NCBI GenBank assembly: GCA_023423715.1
Contig: JAFAFC010000005.1
Span: forward strand, 1-64,000
Length of the DNA: 64,000 nucleotides
Source of the DNA: Bacteroidota bacterium
GTDB lineage: Bacteria; Bacteroidota; Bacteroidia; Flavobacteriales; Weeksellaceae
Reading direction: 5' to 3'
A program made the translations under genes and the position numbers. Of the stretch, positions 10,119 to 19,160 are shown one piece after another. A model generated the notes under the pieces. The model searched no databases, was not told the origin of the DNA, and saw only the letters and a list, made by a program, of their open reading frames with translations. Each line of letters opens with the position of its first letter. Within the stretch, counting starts at the first letter, position 1.

Positions 10119-10121
10119 TTT

Positions 10122-13100
10122 TTATATTCTGTTATGTGCCTGCAAATATTCATGAGCAACCAATACGCTAATGTTTTGTCGGGCTTCTGTATCTAATTTT
10201 ATTTTTTCTTGAATTACAAATTGTTCGGCAATTAACTTGGTAATGTACCGATCAAACAATGCCTCATTTTTCATAAAATCTTCTTGGCTGGCTAATTTGT
10301 CATCCACTTCTTTTTTTACTTGCATTAAAGCACGGTGCAACTGCATTTCCTTAATTGAAAGATTGGTTTTCTCTTGCAATCTTTTCTGAATGCGAACATA
10401 GCGTTCGTCATTTTCATATTTTACTTTTAGTAAATTATTTTCACGATTCAGCTCTTTGGCTTTGTCATGAATTTTTCGAAGGAGCTGCAAGTTTTCGACC
10501 ATATCGTTTTGCGAAGTTTCCGAAAGGTTTTTATTTTTGAAAATCCGTTCTAGTTCTTCCTTCAAAGAAACAAAGTAAGGATCTTGCTGATCAAAATTAT
10601 ACAACAAGGCTTCTCGGGTTTTTTGCAACTGTTCTTTATATTCGTCTGCTAATTTAAGTTCCTCTTCTCCAACTTTTATAAATTTGAAGATAATTTCTTC
10701 TAAAGCCGCACTTAATATATTTTGATTGTTATTTTCGCTATTTAGATTTTCAACAAAATTAAGGCTGTCTAATCTGCTTTGAGCTACTAATAATAAGCGA
10801 TTTAGCACATCGAAATCCACCAATTCTCCAAAACCTTCGTACCCATTAATGGCAATAATGTTTTTAAGTTCTTTGGCTGTTCTTAATGCTTTAACAAGTT
10901 CTAATAATTTCTTTTTATCGTTAAGCTGCTCAATTTGTTGAGAAAAGACTTCCTTATTTGAAGTATCATAACGGAAAAGCGTTTCCTGTATTTGTTCAAT
11001 CTCTTCTTTGATTTCGCTTTCAGATTTAAACAAATGAGAATACATCTCCATTTCATCTCCTAACTCCTCTTGCAATTCCTGAAAATACAGTTGATTGGTT
11101 CTGTCAAAAGCTTTCGAAATATCCGCAAAATCTACTACATAACCGTATTGATATTTTTTGTAAGGACGATTAACTCTTGTTAAAGTCTGTAATAAATTAT
11201 GATCCTGAATAACCCTTGCCAAATACAATTTTTTCAAACGTTTGGCATCAAAACCTGTTAAAAGCATATTGTAAACAAAAAGTACATCTACTTTCCCAAC
11301 TTTATAAGCTTTGATGAGTTCTTTACGAATGGCTTTATCATTTTCATCATGCAAAATTAATGCAGCGGATAACGTATTTTTTTTCCTCTTGCTGTACGAC
11401 GCTCTTGGATCTGCAACCATGGGAAGTTTTTCGGCTTCGGTTTCCTGAACTCCAAATTGCTCTTCAAATAATTGAAAAAGCATTTTCGCTTGCTTCGAAG
11501 AATCGCAAACCACCATTGCTCCCAAAGATTCGTCCTGATTAATATCTCTGAAGTTTTGCAAATCTTTGGTGATATAATCTAGTAAACCTGAAGCGAAATT
11601 TCGGTCTGCGTAAACATCTGTGGTTTTAATGTCGCCTTTTAGGACTTTTATTTTGTCCATTACTTCCTTCATCTCCATCTTGAAGCTGCCTTCAATTTCT
11701 TCACGAATTAAACGAAGGGTATATCCATCTGCAATAGAGCGATTGTAATAGTATTTATGAAAGTAATTCCCGAACAATAGCTTGCTATCATATTCTTTAG
11801 CAACTTCTTTCAATAAAGGTGTTCCTGTTAATGCAATCTTAACTGCATTTTTATCAGAATTTATAAGGTTAGCCAGATAATTTCCCTTCGGATTATAGCT
11901 TCGGTGAGCTTCATCTAAAAAGAAAACCCTTTGGATATTAATATCATAGTCGATATCTTCTTTTACAGTTGCATCTTCACTGAATTTCTGAATATTAACG
12001 ACCGTAATTTCCGCTTGTCCACTATCATTGGTATTTGCACTTACTTTCTTCATTTCGGCAACAAATTCTTGTCGCGAATTGACTTGGTTAACTTTCAATC
12101 CACGATTAGAAAACTCTGTTGAAGCCTGTATAAGCAAGTCTAAACGATCCACAATAAAGTAAAATTTAGGAATCGTATTTTTCTTCTGATAATAATCCGT
12201 AAGATGTTTTACATTATAGTAGGCTAAAGCTGTTTTGCCCGATCCTTGAGTATGCCAAATTATGCCTTTATTTTTACCTTCATCTAATTTTGCAGTAATA
12301 GCAATCGTAGCAAATAGCTGCGGATAACGCATAATGTGTTTTTGCTTATCTACTGTGCCATCCTCTTTTAATTCATCCACAAAAGCAATGGCATATTTCA
12401 AAATAAACTGAATACGTTCTTTACTAAACAAAGACGTTAGTATGCGATGTGTTGGCGAATATTCAGATTTGTTGGTGCTAAATTCTGGACTGTGTTTTAT
12501 TACCAACAGGTTATTGTCCTTCAATATTTCGTTCTCTTGCTGATCCGAAATGGGTAACAATTTTTGTTTTACTGGGAATTTTTCATCTTCGCGAAAGTAA
12601 TTGAAATTCAAATCAGAATATCCAGATGTTGCATAAAATGCGCCGTACACAGGTTCTACAATTCCGTCTTCGTATTCCATATTATTGGAAAAAACCATCA
12701 GTTGCGTGATGTTGGCAAACTTCCGAAAATGTCTATTTTTAAATCTCTGATTAATGCGATTTCTTTCCGCAATTACGCCTTCTTTATTGTGCGGTTTTTT
12801 AACTTCTATAAACGCTAATGGCATTCCGTTGATTAGTATTGAAATGTCTGGTCTAAATTCCTCATCACCGTTTTTAGAAGTGAGTTCTGTTGTAACGTGA
12901 AAACTATTATTGTTGAAATTTTTGAAATCTATCAATTTGATTCCAGAAGTTGCGGTAAGTCTTTGGTAAAACTTTTTGCCAAGATCTTCGTAATCTAATT
13001 CTAAAGAAATATCTTCTAAAAAACGAACAATTTCCTCCTTCGAAAAATCTGGATTTATCCGCATCACACTTTCAACGAATAAATCTTCAAATATGTTGGT

Positions 13101-13205
13101 ATCTTCTTTACGTTTTTGCTCCTTAAGCGGAATATATTGATAACCCAACTTCATCAAATGAAGCAAAGCAGGAATCTTCACCCTCGAATCCTCATTAAAT
13201 GCCAT
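10122..13205 (-). CDS. hsdR: HsdR, type I restriction endonuclease/translocase subunit
   Basis: This 1027-residue ATP-driven translocase and nuclease has an N-terminal PD-(D/E)xK domain with RPDISILI and EVKKP (about 120-140). A superfamily 2 motor follows, with Walker A TQGSGKT (about 318), the DEAH box (about 428), the SAT-like ALTGTP segment and the motif VI region around NLLQTLTRVNRPY. The C-terminal third is a long coiled-coil-rich helical region that docks on HsdM. It leads the compact six-gene restriction operon. The ATG at 13205 follows a gap of 109 bp from the upstream gene. No disruption is seen. Confidence 0.95.
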   Translation of the reverse strand: MAFNEDSRVKIPALLHLMKLGYQYIPLKEQKRKEDTNIFEDLFVESVMRINPDFSKEEIVRFLEDISLELDYEDLGKKFYQRLTATSGIKLIDFKNFNNNSFHVTTELTSKNGDEEFRPDISILINGMPLAFIEVKKPHNKEGVIAERNRINQRFKNRHFRKFANITQLMVFSNNMEYEDGIVEPVYGAFYATSGYSDLNFNYFREDEKFPVKQKLLPISDQQENEILKDNNLLVIKHSPEFSTNKSEYSPTHRILTSLFSKERIQFILKYAIAFVDELKEDGTVDKQKHIMRYPQLFATIAITAKLDEGKNKGIIWHTQGSGKTALAYYNVKHLTDYYQKKNTIPKFYFIVDRLDLLIQASTEFSNRGLKVNQVNSRQEFVAEMKKVSANTNDSGQAEITVVNIQKFSEDATVKEDIDYDINIQRVFFLDEAHRSYNPKGNYLANLINSDKNAVKIALTGTPLLKEVAKEYDSKLLFGNYFHKYYYNRSIADGYTLRLIREEIEGSFKMEMKEVMDKIKVLKGDIKTTDVYADRNFASGLLDYITKDLQNFRDINQDESLGAMVVCDSSKQAKMLFQLFEEQFGVQETEAEKLPMVADPRASYSKRKKNTLSAALILHDENDKAIRKELIKAYKVGKVDVLFVYNMLLTGFDAKRLKKLYLARVIQDHNLLQTLTRVNRPYKKYQYGYVVDFADISKAFDRTNQLYFQELQEELGDEMEMYSHLFKSESEIKEEIEQIQETLFRYDTSNKEVFSQQIEQLNDKKKLLELVKALRTAKELKNIIAINGYEGFGELVDFDVLNRLLLVAQSRLDSLNFVENLNSENNNQNILSAALEEIIFKFIKVGEEELKLADEYKEQLQKTREALLYNFDQQDPYFVSLKEELERIFKNKNLSETSQNDMVENLQLLRKIHDKAKELNRENNLLKVKYENDERYVRIQKRLQEKTNLSIKEMQLHRALMQVKKEVDDKLASQEDFMKNEALFDRYITKLIAEQFVIQEKIKLDTEARQNISVLVAHEYLQAHNRI

Positions 13206-13314
13206 GTATACAATAGTTTTTTTAAGAGGTTAAAGATAACTAAAAGAAAGCAAAAGAAAATATAAGAAAGTAAATGCTAACTTCAGATTCTCAATGAAAT
13301 TTCAAAGACCTATA

Positions 13315-13848
13315 CTAGAACCTCTTTTTTATAATTTTTGACACTCGAATGCCTTTCTTTTCAGCTAATGTTTTCTTCTTTTTACGAGGTTTTGGATTTA
13401 TTCGTCCTTCAGTTTGAGTTTTTGGACTTTTCTTTTGTTTTGGCAAATCTCTATAAAGCATTCCATTCTGCGAATCATAAAGGATATCGCTTAATACTAA
13501 GCAGATACCATAATCTATATCATGCCCATTAATATCTAAATTATCAGGAAACTTCTTCCGATCAACAGTCCATCCTTTCAGGCTAATTAATACTCTTGGA
13601 CTATCAGGTTCATACCCACCTTGAAATAGTATACATTTCAAAGGCTTCATTTCCTGTGACGGCTTTCCATCTTTCCCTTTCACAAAAAGTTTTCTCCTAA
13701 AAAACACAGTATTCTCTCGATACTCAACATTTTTTAAAACTTCTCTCATATCATCAAGATAGATATTCTTGATGGTCAAATAGAGAATATTTTCTTTTTT
13801 CAATTTTAATTGATCAACTACTCTCTGTAAATCAGGTGTATAACTCAT
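13315..13848 (-). CDS. Basic protein of unknown function next to HD hydrolase
   Basis: I do not recognise this 177-residue protein. Residues 1-125 look like a compact alpha/beta domain, and the last 45 residues are very rich in Lys/Arg (GRINPKPRKKKK then a basic end), which suggests nucleic-acid or ribosome contact. It starts 10 bp after the stop of the HD-domain gene, so the two are probably co-transcribed. It lies 109 bp before hsdR. No signal peptide or membrane segment is visible. It could belong with the alarmone-hydrolase-like neighbour or be an accessory restriction gene. Confidence 0.7.
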   Translation of the reverse strand: MSYTPDLQRVVDQLKLKKENILYLTIKNIYLDDMREVLKNVEYRENTVFFRRKLFVKGKDGKPSQEMKPLKCILFQGGYEPDSPRVLISLKGWTVDRKKFPDNLDINGHDIDYGICLVLSDILYDSQNGMLYRDLPKQKKSPKTQTEGRINPKPRKKKKTLAEKKGIRVSKIIKKRF

Positions 13849-13858
13849 AATAGTTGAC

Positions 13859-14398
13859 TTAAAAATAGTTTTTATACTCTAAAATTTTTGAAGCTAGTCG
13901 TTTCTCTAAAAAAGCATTACCTCCCGTAAGCGCTTTTTGTATTTCTTGAGATTCGAAAAAATAAGACTCAACCTTTTCTTGACTCCAATGAGTAGGAGGC
14001 TTTTGCAAGTTGGTTATTCGGTCTGCTATTTTTACCGCCCACACCTCTTTGGGTTGAAGTTTAATACGCTCCAAACTATCATATAATTTTATCTCTTTTG
14101 CTAAGTCATCATTCTTCGTAAGAGCTTGAACTGCTTTAGCTATTTCAAAAGAAAAATTACTTTCGATCTCATCAAAAGATGTATTTGTATCTTCTATAAT
14201 ATCATGCAACAAAGCCACCTGAACAGCAAAATTGGTATCAAAATCTAGAGAATTAGCTCCAGCTATCAGCACCTCCATAGCAACGTTTGATAAGTGAACA
14301 ACATAGGTAATAGAAGTTCCTGGAATTTTTTGGTTAATTGCTTCATGCTTTACTGCAGCATAAAGCAGCGTCTTTTGGTAATTATCTTGAATAATCAT
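13859..14398 (-). CDS. HD-domain hydrolase resembling a small alarmone hydrolase
   Basis: This 179-residue soluble protein has the metal-binding pattern of the SpoT/Rel/Mesh1 (p)ppGpp hydrolase domain: His35, His65-Asp66, Glu69-Asp70 in ALLHDIIEDT, and Asp126 in VKIADRITNL. The spacing between HD and ED equals that of Rel enzymes. There is no synthetase domain. If functional it would remove 3'-pyrophosphate from (p)ppGpp or a related nucleotide. Its cargo position beside restriction genes makes a role in defence or toxin control possible, but a nucleotide-cleaning housekeeping role cannot be excluded. Confidence 0.8.
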   Translation of the reverse strand: MIIQDNYQKTLLYAAVKHEAINQKIPGTSITYVVHLSNVAMEVLIAGANSLDFDTNFAVQVALLHDIIEDTNTSFDEIESNFSFEIAKAVQALTKNDDLAKEIKLYDSLERIKLQPKEVWAVKIADRITNLQKPPTHWSQEKVESYFFESQEIQKALTGGNAFLEKRLASKILEYKNYF

Positions 14399-14413
14399 AC
14401 ATCTATTTTATTG

Positions 14414-14446
14414 TTAAATTATCCTTTATTTTTTCGTAATATCAAA
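14414..14446 (-). promoter_or_regulatory. Possible promoter of the HD/basic-protein/restriction operon
   Basis: On the minus strand, TTTG (14446-14443) is followed after 21 bp by TAATTTAA (14421-14414), close to the Bacteroidota -33/-7 pattern with a mismatch in the TAnnTTTG box. It lies 16 bp before the ATG at 14398. It is the only promoter-like sequence I see ahead of this block; a second promoter in the 109-bp gap before hsdR was not evident. Confidence 0.35.
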
Positions 14447-14475
14447 CCTTTTTTTGCTGACGATTTTCAGAATAA

Positions 14476-15339
14476 CTAAGGTTTATTATTAAAATCATCA
14501 TACTCATTTATTAATTTTTTAAATTCTTCTTTAGAAACACCTTTTTTAGATTCAAATTTTAAGTCAATAATAAAGTCAATATCATTACGTTTTTCATTTG
14601 CTATTGTATCTACGATGTGATTTATTGAAAATTGTTTTGACTCTATTTTATAAATTTTACCTCCGCTAGAGTCTATTGAAATTTTTTGTTTTTGCAGATC
14701 ATTAAATTCATAATATTTTATGTATAAATCAATATCGGTAGTCTTTTTTTCATATGGTTTTTCATATACTCCAATTAAAAAAGGTATAAAAGTGGAAAGT
14801 AAATTCCATAGTGCGTGACATATTAAAGCTGATATGAAGTTAAATCGTACTCTTAAAAATGTATAAAAATATCCACTTATCAATTGAGAACCAATTAATA
14901 TGGGTGAATATAATAATAGTTTTCGGTTAATTTCACCATGATTTGTAAGGTGAACTAGTGCAAAAACAATAGGCAATAAGTAAACTAAAATTTTGAATAT
15001 ATACGTCCATGTTTTTCTAGTAAACAAGAAAGAATATAGCTTGTTGTATCTTATAGGTAGTCTAAAAATTATTTCTTCAAACAAAGGTACAAGTATTACG
15101 ATCGACAATGTTGTAAGCCAGATTGTATTTGAATTATAGTCTATTCGCTCTGTGTCTTTAGGTAATGAATCATAGTCAACTAAGTATATCAGAGTGAGAA
15201 TTATTGGTAATGAAACAATAATATTTAAAACAAACGTATAGAAAATATACTTTATATTATTTTTGATGGAAAGATTTTCTGATCTTGTATCTGTGGGGTT
15301 CTTATAAAAAGTAATTATTTCTTGTATAAATTTTTTCAT
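14476..15339 (-). CDS. CPBP-family intramembrane metalloprotease
   Basis: This 287-residue polytopic membrane protein has the CPBP (CAAX protease and bacteriocin-processing) motifs: EE-IIF-R at 88-93, Phe125 with His129, and His174 with Asn178. Several membrane segments lie between residues 30 and 195, followed by a soluble tail of about 90 residues that is not part of the core family. In bacteria such proteins act in bacteriocin self-immunity, membrane-stress signalling and some defence loci. The gene immediately follows the broken relative at 15350-15608. The substrate is unknown. Confidence 0.82.
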   Translation of the reverse strand: MKKFIQEIITFYKNPTDTRSENLSIKNNIKYIFYTFVLNIIVSLPIILTLIYLVDYDSLPKDTERIDYNSNTIWLTTLSIVILVPLFEEIIFRLPIRYNKLYSFLFTRKTWTYIFKILVYLLPIVFALVHLTNHGEINRKLLLYSPILIGSQLISGYFYTFLRVRFNFISALICHALWNLLSTFIPFLIGVYEKPYEKKTTDIDLYIKYYEFNDLQKQKISIDSSGGKIYKIESKQFSINHIVDTIANEKRNDIDFIIDLKFESKKGVSKEEFKKLINEYDDFNNKP

Positions 15340-15349
15340 TATTTAGTTA

Positions 15350-15608
15350 TTAAATAAATTTTAGAACCTCATTATTTAAAGAATTTTGAAGTTCCATTTT
15401 AGAATAATTGATTCTTGTTTCTGAAATTATAGGCTCAATCCTATTTAATAAAAATAGTATTGGCAAAAAAATTACAATGTTAATGAGTAAATCCAAAGCA
15501 AAAACATAAAAGTATATATTTTACATTCTTCTCGATACTCCAGTTTTTAATTCGTTGATCTTTTAGCCTCCTTATGAAGTCAAAAACTTCAGTTATAAAT
15601 TTTCTCAT
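15350..15608 (-). pseudogene. Truncated, frameshifted copy of the adjacent CPBP protease start
   Basis: Translating the minus strand from an ATG at 15608 gives MRKFITEVFDFIRRL, clearly related to the start of the intact protease (MKKFIQEIITFYKNP). The frame then breaks at about residue 33. A shifted frame continues with LDLLINIVIFLPILFLLNRI and RINYSKMELQ, matching the first membrane segment and following loop of the intact gene, then stops at 15350, 10 bp before the intact ATG. It looks like a partial tandem duplication or the remains of a replaced allele. It is too short to retain any catalytic residue. Confidence 0.75.
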
Positions 15609-15719
15609 TAATTATCGTGCACTTTCAGCAAGTAGTAGCTTATTGAAATTGATCATGTTATTAAGTTAATCTTCAAATAAAGAAATACAATTTTAGAAAA
15701 AAGGTGTACTCAATTTTAT

Positions 15720-16583
15720 CTACCAAAGTAAAACAGAGGAGTTGTTGCTTTCCTTATATGCTTCAATTGGCTTTAAACCAATTTCTCTTCGCTTTCTATT
15801 AATTTCCAATTTTTCTGAATCTGAAAGAGCTTTCGTTGATGACACATAATAATATAGAGGCTTTAGATTGTTGAACCAAATTCTATTTTGCTCCACCACC
15901 CATGCATAATCTTCTGGTCTATAATTGCCAGTTTCAACATATTTGGTAAAATACTCATTTAACAAGTTGTGATTCTTATCCAATCGTAAATTGTGATGCA
16001 AAATAATTTTAGCTTTATCATATGAATCAATACCAACTAATTCCTCAGAAGGGAAACCATTTGTCTCAATTAATTGTACTAGAGTGCTAAAGAGCGAATC
16101 ATCTTTTTCTTGTGTTGATGTCTTGTTGTTTCTACTGTTTTGGTCGATTAAAAACAAACTATCAATCTTACGTCTATAAATCTTATTACTATTTTCTAAA
16201 AACTTATTTTCTAATGACTGAATGTTTTTGATTAAATATTGAAACTCTTTCTTGTTTTTTTTGAACTCAGACATTTTGTAAAAACTTTTGTTTCCACTTT
16301 GAGTCAGAGCTTTTTCAAAATAGCTGTTAGCTAATTCAAAATTCTTTAGGTTAATTGCTGTAATGCCAGCTTTTACATACCTATCTGAATGCACGAAATT
16401 CACTTTACTAAATGCTTCTTCATATTTTTTCGAAGCCTCTTCGTATTTTTTATAGTATTTTAAGGAATCTGCTTGATTTGACAAATTATAATACTCGAAA
16501 TAATTTTGAGAATAAGAAAATTGGAAAATAAAAATAATTAGAAGTAAACTAAATTTTGCTCTCAACTGTGTTTTTATTTTCAT
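15720..16583 (-). CDS. Exported TPR-like protein of unknown function
   Basis: This 287-residue protein has a cleavable-looking signal peptide (residues 1-25, ending FSYSQ). A helical repeat region resembling TPR units follows (about 40-105), then an Asn/Asp/Lys-rich linker and a C-terminal domain of about 120 residues containing RKRREIGLKPIEAY. It should be periplasmic or surface-associated. It sits between a membrane protease and a membrane cyclase, on the same strand as both. I do not recognise the C-terminal domain. Confidence 0.72.
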   Translation of the reverse strand: MKIKTQLRAKFSLLLIIFIFQFSYSQNYFEYYNLSNQADSLKYYKKYEEASKKYEEAFSKVNFVHSDRYVKAGITAINLKNFELANSYFEKALTQSGNKSFYKMSEFKKNKKEFQYLIKNIQSLENKFLENSNKIYRRKIDSLFLIDQNSRNNKTSTQEKDDSLFSTLVQLIETNGFPSEELVGIDSYDKAKIILHHNLRLDKNHNLLNEYFTKYVETGNYRPEDYAWVVEQNRIWFNNLKPLYYYVSSTKALSDSEKLEINRKRREIGLKPIEAYKESNNSSVLLW

Positions 16584-16654
16584 TATTTATTTGCTAACAT
16601 TTGTATTTTTATTCCAAGAACTGATAAATTAATCGTCATTACCTATAGATTAAA

Positions 16655-16840
16655 CTACAGATTAAATTTCTCTTTACAAATATGATGGGTAATTCTTACT
16701 TTCTCACCTTTTGAGTTCAGTTCGTAAGATACTTTTTCACCACATTGTTTATGGTCATTTGTATCCCTTAATACCAAAATTGCAACTACAACAAAACAAA
16801 AAAGTATTGAAGTAAAAATTATAAAATGTTTTTTTTTCAT
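16655..16840 (-). CDS. Small membrane-anchored or exported protein
   Basis: This 61-residue protein has a basic start (MKKKH), one hydrophobic segment (about 6-24) and a short polar tail with two cysteines. The reading frame does not shadow another gene, lies in an otherwise empty gap and has codon use like its neighbours. It sits about 87 bp after the cyclase gene on the same strand. Function unknown. Confidence 0.55.
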   Translation of the reverse strand: MKKKHFIIFTSILFCFVVVAILVLRDTNDHKQCGEKVSYELNSKGEKVRITHHICKEKFNL

Positions 16841-16926
16841 AATTGGATTTTTAAAAATAAATTGAATAAAGCACGTATCTAGCTTTAATAATATAAATTT
16901 TCGCTTAAAATTAGTTTTTTATTCAA

Positions 16927-18867
16927 TTAGAATCTACTTTTCTTTTTTACAAAATACATTCTCATTTCGCCTTTTCCTTTAGCTTGAACGACACCTCTAT
17001 ATTCAAACTCAAATAACTGATTATCTTTAATTAGCTCATAAAGTGATTCACTTATATTTACTTTACCAACACTGCCATTGCTTTCTATTCTACTAGCTGT
17101 GTTTACGGTGTCCCCCCAAACATCATATTGAAACTTTTTAACCCCTACAATACCTGCGACTACTGGACCACAATGAATACCAGTTCTCATTTCAAAAGCC
17201 GTTTGTCCTAACAACCCATTTTCGTTTTTTCTGTAAATTATAAACTCCTGCATTTCTAGGGATGCCAATACCGTATTAACAATAAAATCGTTATTAGATG
17301 AATTCATGCCACCTGCAGCCATATACGAATCCCCAATTGTCTTAATCTTTTCTATATTATACTTTGTTGAAATGTGATCAAACTCCTTAAAGCAAATGTT
17401 TATTTCTTCTACCAATTCTTTTGGAGTCATCTTTTCAGCCGTCTGGGTGAAAGATTTGAAGTCGCTAAACAAAATAGTAACAAGGCTAAAATCCTTTGCA
17501 CTTACGGATCCTTTCGCTTTTAATTCATTAGCAACTTCCTCTGGCAGGATATTGAGAAGCAATTGATCGGACTTATCTTTTTCAATTTGGATTTCTTTGC
17601 TCGTTTTTTTAACAAACCTTAGCCTACTATACAGTCCACCCGCCAGAAGCAAAACCAAACCTGATGCTCCTAAAATGTACTTTTTCTGACTCTCCTTCTC
17701 TTGAACTTCTTCTTTGTGTTTTAGTTGAATGGTATGTTCTTTCTTCACATACCTTATACTATCTAATAGTTTTCGTTTTTGAAACTCCATTCCTAAAACA
17801 CGATTTGAAATTTCTTTGGATTGCAAACTATCTTCAAATAAATTAAATTTTTCGTAATAGTTTAATGCTAAATTATCCTTATTAATTTTTTTATAGCCTT
17901 TGTATAAACAATCACAGGCTTCTTTCTGAAGAGAAATAGAACCTATTTGCTGCGCAAATTTTAACCCTTCATAGCATTCAGAAATTGATAAATTAGTTTC
18001 ATTTTGCAATAAATATATTTTGCCTAATCCAATTCTCGATTCAGACAAATATTGTTTGCTTTTTAATTGTTTAGCATAGTCTAAAGTTCTTTTACTTTCA
18101 AGTAAAGCTACTTCATATTTACCCATTTCATACAATAGGACTGCTTTACTAGAAGAAAGCTCCATTAATATTTGAGTATTATTTAAGGTATCACCTATTT
18201 CGAATGCTTTATTAAGACTCTCCTCAGCAAGACTAAATTTTTTTTGTTTAATAAAAATCGTAGCTCTTGCAGCTAAATTTTTAATAATACCATCATTTAT
18301 TTCTAATTGATTGAAAAGCTTAATTGATTTGTCAAAATATATTAATGCGTGTTTATAGTCCTCAAGTTGATTATAAATATTTCCAATATTCTGTGTAGTA
18401 GTCGCAACAAGTACTAAATCTTTTGCTTTCTCTGCATAACTTAGAACCTCTGAAAAAGAATCTAAAGCATCCGCATATTTTCCTTGCGAAAAATATATGC
18501 CTCCAATATTATTCTTCACTGATGATACTCCTTTTATATATCCGCTTTTCTTATAATTTGCTTCACTTTTATTAAAATAAAATAGGGCTTTTTCATAGTT
18601 ACCTAAATATGAATAGGAGATTGCAATATAACTATTGCAATCTCCCATATTTTTATATAAATTAAGTTTACTATAACCTACATAACTTTTTTCAAAAAGC
18701 TCAATTGATTCTAAATAACGACCCTCATCTTGTAACTTAATAGCGTTTTTATAGACAACATCAGTAGTCACTTCTTTTTTATAATCATATGCTTGTGAGT
18801 AATATAAAGAATTCAACCCACCAACATTTACAATAATAACTATAAAATATTTCCACATTTTGTCCAT
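16927..18867 (-). CDS. TPR-containing membrane adenylate/guanylate cyclase
   Basis: This 646-residue protein has a signal sequence, about eight TPR-like helical repeats (30-345), one transmembrane helix (about 392-415) and a cytoplasmic class III nucleotidyl cyclase domain (455-640). Metal-binding aspartates are in ILFSDFKSF (about 467) and TIGDSYM (about 511). The base-selecting pair appears to be Lys (KIKTIGD) and Asp (YDVWGDTVNTAS, about 581), which favours ATP. The transition-state Asn and Arg are in NTASRIES. The layout suggests periplasmic sensing by the TPRs and cAMP production inside. It is an unusual cargo gene for a mobilisable element. Confidence 0.88.
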   Translation of the reverse strand: MDKMWKYFIVIIVNVGGLNSLYYSQAYDYKKEVTTDVVYKNAIKLQDEGRYLESIELFEKSYVGYSKLNLYKNMGDCNSYIAISYSYLGNYEKALFYFNKSEANYKKSGYIKGVSSVKNNIGGIYFSQGKYADALDSFSEVLSYAEKAKDLVLVATTTQNIGNIYNQLEDYKHALIYFDKSIKLFNQLEINDGIIKNLAARATIFIKQKKFSLAEESLNKAFEIGDTLNNTQILMELSSSKAVLLYEMGKYEVALLESKRTLDYAKQLKSKQYLSESRIGLGKIYLLQNETNLSISECYEGLKFAQQIGSISLQKEACDCLYKGYKKINKDNLALNYYEKFNLFEDSLQSKEISNRVLGMEFQKRKLLDSIRYVKKEHTIQLKHKEEVQEKESQKKYILGASGLVLLLAGGLYSRLRFVKKTSKEIQIEKDKSDQLLLNILPEEVANELKAKGSVSAKDFSLVTILFSDFKSFTQTAEKMTPKELVEEINICFKEFDHISTKYNIEKIKTIGDSYMAAGGMNSSNNDFIVNTVLASLEMQEFIIYRKNENGLLGQTAFEMRTGIHCGPVVAGIVGVKKFQYDVWGDTVNTASRIESNGSVGKVNISESLYELIKDNQLFEFEYRGVVQAKGKGEMRMYFVKKKSRF

Positions 18868-18963
18868 AATCGCATTTAATCAGAATAACTTCACTAAAAT
18901 AGCTATATTATTTACAATTAAAAAACATTATTTAAACCTCTATTACAATATAAAAGCAATTAT

Positions 18964-18971
18964 TATCTTTG
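18964..18971 (+). promoter_or_regulatory. TAnnTTTG -7 box before the long palindrome
   Basis: TATCTTTG matches the Bacteroidota -7 consensus exactly and points toward the palindrome at 18995-19160 and the gene at 19207. No good -33 TTG is seen at the expected distance, so this is only a candidate. Confidence 0.35.
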
Positions 18972-18994
18972 CTTTAGAAAATAAAAATCAACGT

Positions 18995-19160
18995 AAAGCG
19001 TAAGCTATCGTATTGGTGCAAGAAAACTGCGAATCTTCTTAACAACCAAAATTCGATAGGCTTACGCCCATGTCATGATATGGCGTGGGCTGTAAGTTTC
19101 TATCTGGTTGTGGGTTCTTCGCAGTACCTCTTGCACGGATTGGCTTCAGTTCCACGCTTT
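18995..19160. repeat. 165-bp imperfect palindrome (structured RNA or recombination element)
   Basis: Nested complementary blocks can be traced from the ends to the centre: 18995-19001 with 19154-19160, 19017-19024 with 19129-19136, 19027-19033 with 19118-19124, 19041-19047 with 19105-19111, 19055-19059 with 19100-19104, 19061-19065 with 19092-19096, 19066-19070 with 19086-19090, around a TCATGA core at 19073-19078. The order is kept throughout, so the strand can fold into one long interrupted hairpin. It fills most of the 339-bp gap between two divergent genes. It is more GC-rich than its surroundings. It could be a structured RNA, a mobile palindromic element or a long 5' leader. Confidence 0.7.

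Noticed and set aside
16927..18867. Pycsar-type anti-phage cyclase
   Set aside because: Pycsar cyclases are stand-alone cytosolic enzymes next to a cyclic-nucleotide-binding effector; this one is a membrane TPR protein with adenylate-type residues and no such effector beside it.
18995..19160. Integron attC site or retron RNA
   Set aside because: The ends do not carry the RYYYAAC/GTTRRRY core sites, and there is no reverse transcriptase or integron integrase in the window.
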